From Acholeplasmatales bacterium (GTDB lineage: Bacteria; Bacillota_I; Bacilli_A; Acholeplasmatales; Anaeroplasmataceae): a DNA stretch of 10,535 nt. Below the pieces are notes generated by a model, which was not told the DNA's origin, ran no database searches, and saw only the letters and a list, made by a program, of their open reading frames with translations. The stretch covers positions 1-10,535 of the forward strand of contig JAEELU010000076.1 in the NCBI GenBank assembly GCA_016282815.1. The letters run 5' to 3'. A program made the translations under genes and the position numbers. Shown one piece after another: positions 1 through 6,258 of the stretch; position 1 is the first letter of the stretch, and every line of letters starts with the position of its first letter.

Positions 1-363
1 ACAGTATTCTTAACAACACACTATCTAGAGGAGGCTGAAAAGGCCACTAACGTTGTTATTATGAATAAGGGTAATATCATCGCAGAAGGCACTCCAAATG
101 AGCTTAAAAACCAATATACAAGTGACTATATCTCTGCATATATAGCTAAAAATACTGAGTTTGAAGAAAAGCTATCTAAGGATAATATTTATTATTCTTA
201 TTTAGATGAACAACAATATTATAAAATCAAAATAAAGAATACTAAGGAAGCTAAAGAAATCATCAAAAAATATGATGAATACTTAACTGATATAGAAATC
301 ACTAAAGGTGATATGGATGATGTATTCTTAAATGTGACAGGAGGTAATACTGATGACAAATAA
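1..363 (+). CDS. ABC exporter ATP-binding protein, C-terminal part (5' truncated by window edge)
   Basis: The open frame runs from base 1 without a start, so only about the last 120 residues are visible. It opens with TVFLTTHYLEEAE, the H-loop (switch) region of a DrrA/CcmA-like exporter ATPase, with the switch His at visible residue 7. Next comes the usual stretch 'VVIMNKGNIIAEGTPNELK', then a linker, and a C-terminal DVFLNVTGG, the typical end of this family ('LEDVFLxLTG'). Walker A, Q-loop and signature lie outside the window. The protein should bind and hydrolyse ATP on the cytoplasmic face and drive the permease encoded next, whose ATG at 353 overlaps this stop by 11 nt. An in-frame ATG at 61 is internal, not a start, because the H-loop lies upstream of it. 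The substrate cannot be told; drug, lipid or peptide export are all possible. Confidence 0.93.
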   Translation, partial: TVFLTTHYLEEAEKATNVVIMNKGNIIAEGTPNELKNQYTSDYISAYIAKNTEFEEKLSKDNIYYSYLDEQQYYKIKIKNTKEAKEIIKKYDEYLTDIEITKGDMDDVFLNVTGGNTDDK

Positions 364-1453
364 TACTTCTTTCACAACAAAAAAGAGAAATTTAAATATT
401 TTCTTAACATTAACTAAACGTCATTTGAAAATGATTTTTAGCAATAAAATAAGAATGTTTTATACTCTAATGGTTCCGATTATTATTCTAGTAATATATA
501 TAATATTCTTAAGGAATATGGAGCTTACAGCTGTCGAAAATGAATTACAAAAGATGTCCATAGATGTAAATAATAAGGAACTAATGTATAAAATATCGAT
601 GGTTGTCGATGCTTGGATGTTATCAGGTATTGTATCAATATCCTCAATTACTATTTCACTACAAACGAATAGCTTAATTGTTGAAGATAAGGAAAATGGT
701 ATCAATAAGGATTTCGTATCCTCACCAATCAATAAAAATATTTTAATAGCTAGTTATTTTATATATAACTTCTTAATTACAGTGTTCTTATCTTTCCTAG
801 TATTGATGACATCATTTATCTTCTTAGCAGCCTATGGTGAAATGTATTTAAATTTCACTGATGTTATTATTATGTTTGGAACTGTGTTCCTAACAACTAT
901 CCCAACTACATTACTTACAGTATTTATATGTATATTCATTAAAACTGAACCAGTTTTAGCTTCAGTAATTGCTATATTCTCAGCAGCAATTGGTTTCCTA
1001 ACAGGAGCGTATATGCCAATATCACTTCTAGCTAAACCAATTCAGTATCTATGTGCATTCATCCCAGGAACATATTCCTGTTCACTAATTAGATTCTCAT
1101 TCCTAGAAAACCCAATTAATGGACTTGAGGCATATTTAGTAGCCAATCCTAATATTGTTCCTGCAGGTAAAAATGTTACTGATGTAATGAATTTAGTTAG
1201 AAATAATTTTGGTTTTAATGTTAATTTCTTTGAAATATCATTAACACCTGCTTATTCTGTTTTAGCAACTGCAATTTTCTTTATAATATTCCTAGCTTTA
1301 AATATTATCTTCTGTGGTAGATTAGCTAAGATAGAGGATAAGCCTATTATTCTTAAGAAAAAGAAAAATAAGGAACATAAGCAGGATCCTATTTCTCCAA
1401 AAGAAAATACTGATTCAAAAAATAATAATGATAATAATGAACAAATATTATGA
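353..1453 (+). CDS. ABC-2 type transporter permease
   Basis: A 366-residue integral membrane protein and partner of the preceding ATPase. Hydrophobic segments are visible at about residues 36-53, 84-104, 131-160, 170-196, 199-221 and 301-321, giving the six-helix plan of ABC-2/DrrB-type exporters. Residues 111-125 (EDKENGINKDFVSSP) match the conserved 'E..G..kdf..sP' stretch between helices 2 and 3. The cytoplasmic tail after residue 322 is about 45 residues of Lys, Asn, Glu and Asp and looks disordered. The start is well supported: GGAGG at 340-344 sits 8 nt before the ATG, and the frame overlaps the ATPase gene, as expected for translationally coupled subunits. The likely role is export across the cytoplasmic membrane. 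Nothing in the sequence identifies the substrate, though the co-transcribed acetyltransferase hints at resistance or detoxification. Confidence 0.9.
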   Translation: MTNNTSFTTKKRNLNIFLTLTKRHLKMIFSNKIRMFYTLMVPIIILVIYIIFLRNMELTAVENELQKMSIDVNNKELMYKISMVVDAWMLSGIVSISSITISLQTNSLIVEDKENGINKDFVSSPINKNILIASYFIYNFLITVFLSFLVLMTSFIFLAAYGEMYLNFTDVIIMFGTVFLTTIPTTLLTVFICIFIKTEPVLASVIAIFSAAIGFLTGAYMPISLLAKPIQYLCAFIPGTYSCSLIRFSFLENPINGLEAYLVANPNIVPAGKNVTDVMNLVRNNFGFNVNFFEISLTPAYSVLATAIFFIIFLALNIIFCGRLAKIEDKPIILKKKKNKEHKQDPISPKENTDSKNNNDNNEQIL

Positions 1454-1971
1454 TAAAGATTAGAAATGTTAATGCTGAAGATGCGGCTGAATTATTAAAA
1501 ATATATGAATATTATGTTTTTAATACAGCTATAACCTTTGATTTGAAACTACCATCTGTAGATGACTTTAAAGCAAAAATTAATAAAATCATTAGCAAAT
1601 ATCCATACATCTGCTTAGTAGATGATGGAGTAATTAAAGGATATGCTTATTCTCACGAATTCTATGGTAAAGAGGCATATAGATTCTCAAACGAGGTTAC
1701 TATTTATTTAGATATTGAATCTAAAGGAAAAGGATATGGAAGACTATTATACAATGAGCTTGAAAAAAGACTTAAAGCTAATGGTATACTTAACCTATAT
1801 GCATGTATAGCTTCTCCTATAACACCAGATAAATATTTAAATAACAATAGTGAGCAATTCCACAATCATTTAGGATATAAAAGAATTGGATTATTCACTA
1901 AATGTGGATATAAATTTAATACATGGTACAATATGATTTGGATGGAAAAAATAATCGGAGAACATAAATAG
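1450..1971 (+). CDS. GNAT family N-acetyltransferase, Pat/Bar (phosphinothricin acetyltransferase)-like
   Basis: A 173-residue single-domain cytoplasmic enzyme expected to transfer acetyl from acetyl-CoA to an amine. The N-terminal 'IRNVNAEDAAELLKIYEYYV' and 'NTAITFDLKLPS' (residues 25-36) resemble the Pat/Bar group. The acetyl-CoA pyrophosphate loop is at about residues 88-98 (SKGKGYGRLLY, the R/Q-x-x-G-x-G/A motif). The C-terminal block 137-166 (FHNHLGYKRIGLFTKCGYKF then W..MIWMEK) is the hallmark of this subfamily. Length is normal. The start codon overlaps the permease stop as ATGA, and the upstream stretch is A-rich with no clear Shine-Dalgarno, so translation probably depends on coupling to the permease. 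Homologues often acetylate phosphinothricin-like amino acids or methionine sulfone/sulfoximine. The true substrate here is unknown, but the link to an exporter favours a protective role. Confidence 0.9.
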   Translation: MIKIRNVNAEDAAELLKIYEYYVFNTAITFDLKLPSVDDFKAKINKIISKYPYICLVDDGVIKGYAYSHEFYGKEAYRFSNEVTIYLDIESKGKGYGRLLYNELEKRLKANGILNLYACIASPITPDKYLNNNSEQFHNHLGYKRIGLFTKCGYKFNTWYNMIWMEKIIGEHK

Positions 1972-1998
1972 GATATCACAACGATATCCTTTTATTTT
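1970..1998 (+). terminator. Intrinsic terminator of the exporter/acetyltransferase operon
   Basis: Starting within the acetyltransferase stop codon, AGGATATC (1970-1977) pairs perfectly with GATATCCT (1983-1990) around a 5-nt loop. TTTTATTTT follows on the + strand. It is a short, AT-containing stem, but its position and U-tract suit a terminator closing the + strand operon. Confidence 0.75.
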
Positions 1999-2000
1999 GG

Positions 2001-2033
2001 GCAAAAAGAAAGAAAGCACCTCACGGCGCTTTC
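2001..2033 (-). terminator. Intrinsic terminator of the ATPase gene (- strand)
   Basis: Read on the - strand, GAAAGCGCC (2033-2025) and GGTGCTTTC (2020-2012) form a 9-bp stem, including one G-U wobble, around a GTGA tetraloop. A U-rich tail (TTTCTTTTT) follows. On the + strand the wobble becomes an A-C mismatch and no U-tract follows, so the hairpin is directional. It lies about 20 nt past the stop of the long MsmK-like gene and faces the + strand terminator, insulating the two convergent operons. Confidence 0.85.
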
Positions 2034-2052
2034 TCAAGTATATTATTATTTA

Positions 2053-4119
2053 TTATTTTTCTTCTTCAGCTTCTGGCTCAAGCTCTGTAGCTTCAGCATC
2101 ATCACCTAAAAGCTCGCTTAATGCTGCATCAGCACTTCCTGCTGCAGGCTCTTCAGCTTGATGCTTATGCTTATGAATTACTCTACACTCAGTATGATTT
2201 GCTAAATTAAGCATTGTATCAAGTGTATTTTCAATTCTTTGAAGCTTTCTTGGTTCAGAACCAACTAAGATAATATCAAGATCCTCATCAGTGATTAATG
2301 CATCATTGAAGTCTAAGCATACAGTGATTGTATCACCCTGAGTATAATCTCTATCTACTACATAGAATTGTTGTCCATTGTACTCAACCTTAGCATACTT
2401 GAACTCGCCATAATCGAATACTTCTAATACCTTTGCATCGAAATGTACTTCACCCTCGTTATCAGTATTGAACTTAACAGAAAGGTTAGTCTTTAATAAT
2501 TTCTTACCCTTAGTATTGAACATCTTTTGTGCGATATCAAATGGTACATCGAACTTATCCTCACCATATACAAATTGTAATTGATCTGGTGCAGGTAAAA
2601 TTGCAGTAACATTGAACTTAGCGATTAGGTTAATTCTATGAACATCAAAGTCAGGACCAGTAATCTTCATAGCAGCTACATTAATATTGAAATGTACCTT
2701 ACCCTTTAATTCAACATCCTTCTTAGTCTTTAAGAAGACAATGCTATCAGCACTCTTAATCCAATATAGGTTCTCGTTATCAACAACCTCCTTTTGGATA
2801 ATTTCACCAGAGAATTTTCCACCAAGCTCTACAGCGGCAGTTGGAATATTAACTGTAACGTCTGCATCATGAACTTGTGCTAATACTGCTGGAGGTAAAT
2901 CGAATGCAGTACCATATAGGTTAAGCTTACCATTCTCAATCTTAGCATTATTAGTGAATACTGCTGGAATTCTTTGAATTACAGACTCACCAGTTTCAGT
3001 ATCGAATAGATGAACCTTAGATAGGTCTACTGCAATCTTAACGATATCTCCAACTTTAACGTCGAAGTCAGAAAGCATCTTAAGTCTAATTTCTGTACGG
3101 TTATCAGTAATACTTGCATGATCATTTTCAGTATCTAAATCTGCATAAACAATAGTTTCTGAACCTAATGCTTCTACTACTGTAACTCTTGCTTTTAATA
3201 CATCAAGCTCTGTTGTATCAAGCTTATCATTGTAAATATAAATATTTTCAGGTCTGATACCAACCATTACTGGCTTACCATCTTCAATGATTTGATCCTT
3301 AATCTTAGGTAAGAATCTCTTTAATAATCTGATATTAGCAAATCCTAAATCTAAATGGATGCCATCATCCTTTACCTGATATTTTGCATCATAGAAGTTC
3401 ATTTGTGGAGTTCCAATGAATCCAGCAACGAACTTATTTGCAGGGAAATTATAAATATTCTTTGGTGTATCGATTTGTTGAACGAATCCATCCTTCATAA
3501 CAACAATTCTTGTACCCATTGTCATGGCCTCAATTTGGTCATGTGTTACGTAAATGAATGTTGTTTGAATTCTTTGATGAAGCTTAGTGATTTCACTTCT
3601 CATTGATGCACGTAGCTTAGCATCTAGGTTAGAAAGTGGCTCATCTAGTAAGAATACCTTAGGGTTTCTTACGATAGCACGTCCTAATGCAACTCTCTGT
3701 CTTTGACCACCTGATAAAGCCTTAGGCTTTCTCTCTAAATATTCAGTGATATTTAAGCTTTCAGCTGCAGCTCTAACTCTTTGATCAATTTCTTCCTTTG
3801 GAACCTTAGAAATCTTTAAGCTGTATGCAATATTATCGTATACAGTCATATGTGGATATAGGGCATAGCTTTGGAAAACCATTGCTATATCTCTATCCTT
3901 AGGTGCATATTTATTAACAACCTTATCACCAATTGAAAGCTCACCTGCAGTAATCTCCTCAAGGCCAGCAATCATTCTTAATGTAGTAGATTTACCACAT
4001 CCTGATGGACCAACAAATACAATAAATTCCTTGTCTTCAATATCCATAGTAAAGTCATTTACTGCTTTTACTCCACCATCATACACTTTATAAATGTGTT
4101 TCAAGCTTAAACTTGCCAT
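2053..4119 (-). CDS. msmK-like: Sugar ABC transporter ATP-binding protein, MalK/MsmK/UgpC-like, with greatly extended C-terminus
   Basis: A 688-residue cytoplasmic ATPase of a CUT1 sugar importer. The N-terminal nucleotide-binding domain (about 1-235) is complete: Walker A GPSGCGKST (37-45), Q-loop Gln83, signature LSGGQ (135-139), Walker B VFLLDE (155-160), D-loop SNLD and switch His193. FIGTPQMNF (234-242) and VGIRPENI (286-293) are typical of the MalK/UgpC regulatory domain, whose OB/TOBE fold covers about 286-378. Usual family members stop near 360-380 residues. Here about 300 more follow, apparently two further TOBE-like repeats (about 390-495 and 500-620). The protein ends in a His/Lys patch (HKHKH, 649-653) and an Ala/Glu/Asp-rich tail. 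AGGAG at 4127-4131 supports the ATG at 4119. It has its own promoter and terminator although it follows the sugar operon. This suggests it may energise several CUT1 transporters, as shared MsmK proteins do, with the permeases encoded at 7655-9572 among the likely partners. Confidence 0.95.
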   Translation of the reverse strand: MASLSLKHIYKVYDGGVKAVNDFTMDIEDKEFIVFVGPSGCGKSTTLRMIAGLEEITAGELSIGDKVVNKYAPKDRDIAMVFQSYALYPHMTVYDNIAYSLKISKVPKEEIDQRVRAAAESLNITEYLERKPKALSGGQRQRVALGRAIVRNPKVFLLDEPLSNLDAKLRASMRSEITKLHQRIQTTFIYVTHDQIEAMTMGTRIVVMKDGFVQQIDTPKNIYNFPANKFVAGFIGTPQMNFYDAKYQVKDDGIHLDLGFANIRLLKRFLPKIKDQIIEDGKPVMVGIRPENIYIYNDKLDTTELDVLKARVTVVEALGSETIVYADLDTENDHASITDNRTEIRLKMLSDFDVKVGDIVKIAVDLSKVHLFDTETGESVIQRIPAVFTNNAKIENGKLNLYGTAFDLPPAVLAQVHDADVTVNIPTAAVELGGKFSGEIIQKEVVDNENLYWIKSADSIVFLKTKKDVELKGKVHFNINVAAMKITGPDFDVHRINLIAKFNVTAILPAPDQLQFVYGEDKFDVPFDIAQKMFNTKGKKLLKTNLSVKFNTDNEGEVHFDAKVLEVFDYGEFKYAKVEYNGQQFYVVDRDYTQGDTITVCLDFNDALITDEDLDIILVGSEPRKLQRIENTLDTMLNLANHTECRVIHKHKHQAEEPAAGSADAALSELLGDDAEATELEPEAEEEK

Positions 4120-4166
4120 AGTTTTTCTCCTTTAGATTAAATTTAAATTTGCCTCTTCTTAAAATT

Positions 4167-4195
4167 ATTTTATCATTATTTTTATGATTTGTAAA
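4167..4195 (-). promoter_or_regulatory. Sigma-A type promoter with extended -10 for the MsmK-like gene
   Basis: On the - strand, a -35 box TTTACA (4195-4190, one mismatch to TTGACA) is separated by exactly 17 nt from a -10 box TAAAAT (4172-4167, one mismatch to TATAAT). TG lies one base before the -10, giving an extended -10. Transcription would start roughly at 4160, leaving a leader of about 40 nt before the ATG at 4119. No other spacer in this gap gives as good a match. Confidence 0.75.
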
Positions 4196-4203
4196 CGATT
4201 TCC
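4189..4203. promoter_or_regulatory. cre/LacI-family-like operator on the -35 box
   Basis: TTGTAAACGATTTCC on the + strand matches the CcpA catabolite-response consensus WTGNAANCGNWNNCW at every position except the last. It covers the -35 box of the MsmK-like promoter, so a bound LacI/CcpA-family protein would block RNA polymerase. It could equally be the site of a dedicated LacI-type sugar repressor. No such regulator gene is visible in the window. Confidence 0.6.
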
Positions 4204-4215
4204 TTAAACGTTTTA
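4204..4215. promoter_or_regulatory. Second LacI-type half-palindrome upstream of the MsmK-like promoter
   Basis: TTAAACGTTTTA contains the perfect 8-bp palindrome AAACGTTT with the central CG typical of LacI-family operators. Its core TAAACGTTTT differs by one base from TAAACGATTT in the neighbouring site, and the two CG centres are 13 bp apart. It lies just upstream of the -35 box. It is shorter than a full cre and is offered as a related operator, not a proven one. Confidence 0.45.
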
Positions 4216-4223
4216 GAATTTTT

Positions 4224-5258
4224 TTACAAATATTTTATAATTTCATTATAAGAATCCTTGTAATGCTCGTCTATCAAACCAAAATCCATACGCTTATAGC
4301 TCCATAGAGCTCTACCGATACCATAATGCTCAAATGCACTATTAATATCCTTAATCCACCTAACTGTTGAAGGTAAATCTGCTCGATCAATTACTCCGTA
4401 CTCACCGCAGTATAGGCCAACATTATATTTGTTAGCACAATCTACAGCTTCCTTGAATAGATTGATAAAAAAATTATCCTTTAGCATCTTAAGTGCATTA
4501 TCTGCCTCGCCTAATGTACCCTGCTTAATTGAAGGTACTATTTCACAAATTTCACGATATTTAGCTTCATCCACTGGATAGCCAATTCTGAAATCTAAAG
4601 GCATCTTATCTACCCAATAGGCACCCTGATGGGAGAATGCCATAGGCTCGTAGCAATGCACATTAAATACTATATTCTCATCGTATGGTGCTGGAATAAA
4701 TTTAACTGCCTTAACAGATGAATATCCTACACCACCATATAGAATTTTAACCTTTGGTGCGTTCTTTCTAATTACTTTAATACAGCGTAATGCCAATGCG
4801 TTCCATTCATCGATAACATCAAAGCTTGTTACCTCATTAAGCATTTCAAACATCATCATATCGCTATATTTAGCATATCTTTTTGATAATCTATCCCAAA
4901 TATCTAAGAATAGCTTCATTAAATTTTCATTACTGAAGAATCCGTTAGAATATTCAAAATCATCAAATACATAACCTGGTGCTTTATGTAAATCTAATAC
5001 AACATTTAGATTATTCTTCTTACACCATTCAATACATAAATCTATGTATTTATATCCGATAGGATTATCACATTGCTTCTTTTCGTCATATATATTTTCA
5101 AAATCAACTGGTAATCTTAGGTGATCACAGCCCATATCTTTGATTCGCTTTACATCCTCTTCTTTAATGAATGTATCGATATGGCTAAGCTCTAGGCTAC
5201 CCTGTGATAGCCAACCACCTAGGTTAACACCCTTCATATAACCATCTAATTTAATCAT
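4224..5258 (-). CDS. Glycoside hydrolase family 5 (beta-glucanase / exo-beta-glucosidase-like)
   Basis: A 344-residue (beta/alpha)8 glycosidase, predicted to cut beta-linked glucan or related oligosaccharides by a retaining mechanism. GVNLGGWL (10-17) is the usual opening of GH5 exo-glucanase-like proteins. HLRLPVDF (46-53) and VLDLHKAPG (87-95) line the active site. Asn141-Glu142 in FEMLNEV is the acid/base with its conserved Asn, His201 lies in VHCYEP (followed by SHQGAYW), and Glu286 in YCGEYGV is the nucleophile; Trp319 follows. There is no signal peptide, so it should act in the cytoplasm on imported sugar. I chose ATG at 5258 because GAGGTGG (5262-5268) lies just upstream. An in-frame TTG at 5270 overlaps that very ribosome binding site and is unlikely. 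The start overlaps the epimerase stop by 8 nt, indicating coupling. Subfamily and exact linkage cannot be fixed by eye. Confidence 0.88.
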   Translation of the reverse strand: MIKLDGYMKGVNLGGWLSQGSLELSHIDTFIKEEDVKRIKDMGCDHLRLPVDFENIYDEKKQCDNPIGYKYIDLCIEWCKKNNLNVVLDLHKAPGYVFDDFEYSNGFFSNENLMKLFLDIWDRLSKRYAKYSDMMMFEMLNEVTSFDVIDEWNALALRCIKVIRKNAPKVKILYGGVGYSSVKAVKFIPAPYDENIVFNVHCYEPMAFSHQGAYWVDKMPLDFRIGYPVDEAKYREICEIVPSIKQGTLGEADNALKMLKDNFFINLFKEAVDCANKYNVGLYCGEYGVIDRADLPSTVRWIKDINSAFEHYGIGRALWSYKRMDFGLIDEHYKDSYNEIIKYL

Positions 5259-6258
5259 TTTCCACCTCAAAATATAATTCTATCGTTTCGTTATATTTTT
5301 TATTTTTTAATAATACATCCTTTTTATCCTTTAAAAAGTCACTATTGATAGTATTTGGGTGATACATACATTCTAAGCAGACTGCATAATATGAATCCAT
5401 TTCCTTTTTATTATTCATTATTTCATCGCCATGATAATTACAAGTATACATAACTACTACAGGATATGTCGTTTTAATCTTTAAAACTCTTTTTGATATA
5501 CTATCCTTTAAAATAGCATTGTATCTATTGATATCACAGTTATCGAATATGTAAGGGAAATCATACCCGTTCGTATTATTAATTATTTCTTCGTGCATTA
5601 AATAGTCACCTATTTTATGCATATTTTTAAATGAATAAATATAATCACAATTAACTATTTCCTGTGGTATTAGGTTTTCAATTCTTTCCATTTTAGTTGA
5701 ATCAATAAATAATTCCTGATCTAAAATATTTCTTTTTGCATTACCACTTAAATTGAAATAGCTATGATTTGATAGATTTAATAATGTGTCCTTATCACAC
5801 ATACCATTATAATTTATCGTAAGCTTATTAACATTTTTGTATAATCTGTATTCTACATTTAATAATAAATTCCCTGGATAGCCGGATTCCATATCCTTTG
5901 ACAAATATGAAAATGTTACCTGACCATATTCATCAGTGTCTATTTCATCATAATGGAATTCCTTGAAGCTTAATCCATCAATTCCTCCATGTAATCCATT
6001 TGGATCATTAGAATTAATAACATAATCTACACCATTTAGCTTAAATTTAGAATTAGATATTCTTCCACCTGTTCTACCTATTGTTTTACCAAAGTAACTA
6101 TTATCAAATGGAAAATCATTTTCTTTATATGTTGTATACAAAATAGATTCTAGGTTCTTATTTGCATCAACAGTTTTAATATCATAAATTGAAGCACCAA
6201 CATTACATAAGGTAACTCGAGTGTGAAATTTATTATGTAATTCTATAAATGTTACCAT
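5251..6258 (-). CDS. galM-like: Aldose 1-epimerase (galactose mutarotase family)
   Basis: A 335-residue cytoplasmic beta-sandwich enzyme that interconverts alpha and beta anomers of aldoses. Visible family marks are GRTGGRISNSKF (61-72, substrate-binding Arg region), GLHGG with His90, and SNHSYFNL with the catalytic His165 (163-170). Asp233 in GYDFPY and the catalytic base Glu296 in AVCLECMYHPN complete the set. In this context it would convert the beta-glucose (or similar sugar) released by the retaining GH1/GH5 enzymes into the alpha form used by glucokinase. ATG at 6258 overlaps the GH1 stop as TGATG, so coupling is likely; only a weak G-rich ribosome binding site precedes it. A TTG three bases upstream also keeps the frame but is less likely. 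It diverges from the classical GR.ANRI form but keeps the active-site residues. Confidence 0.9.
   Translation of the reverse strand: MVTFIELHNKFHTRVTLCNVGASIYDIKTVDANKNLESILYTTYKENDFPFDNSYFGKTIGRTGGRISNSKFKLNGVDYVINSNDPNGLHGGIDGLSFKEFHYDEIDTDEYGQVTFSYLSKDMESGYPGNLLLNVEYRLYKNVNKLTINYNGMCDKDTLLNLSNHSYFNLSGNAKRNILDQELFIDSTKMERIENLIPQEIVNCDYIYSFKNMHKIGDYLMHEEIINNTNGYDFPYIFDNCDINRYNAILKDSISKRVLKIKTTYPVVVMYTCNYHGDEIMNNKKEMDSYYAVCLECMYHPNTINSDFLKDKKDVLLKNKKYNETIELYFEVEND

Noticed and set aside
460..732. 90-codon - strand open frame within the ABC-2 permease gene
   Set aside because: Antisense shadow of a gene with clear membrane helices; no ribosome binding site or family resemblance.
1418..1449. 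AAT-rich simple repeat
   Set aside because: It encodes the Asn/Asp-rich tail of the permease in frame, so it is explained by low-complexity coding in an AT-rich genome and is not a tandem repeat locus.
2687..3606. Two + strand open frames (2687-2872, 3355-3606) opposite the ATPase gene
   Set aside because: They are antisense to conserved ATPase domains and their translations look like chance sequence.
4204..4230. Possible terminator after GH5 formed by the dyad near the TTTTTTT run
   Set aside because: The dyad is AT-only apart from a central CG, with mismatches, and no U-tract follows it on the - strand; it is better explained as an operator.
5259..5270. TTG start at 5270 for the GH5 gene, adding four residues
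   Set aside because: The TTG overlaps the GAGGTGG ribosome binding site and has none of its own upstream; ATG at 5258 is well placed after it and overlaps the epimerase stop as expected for coupled genes.
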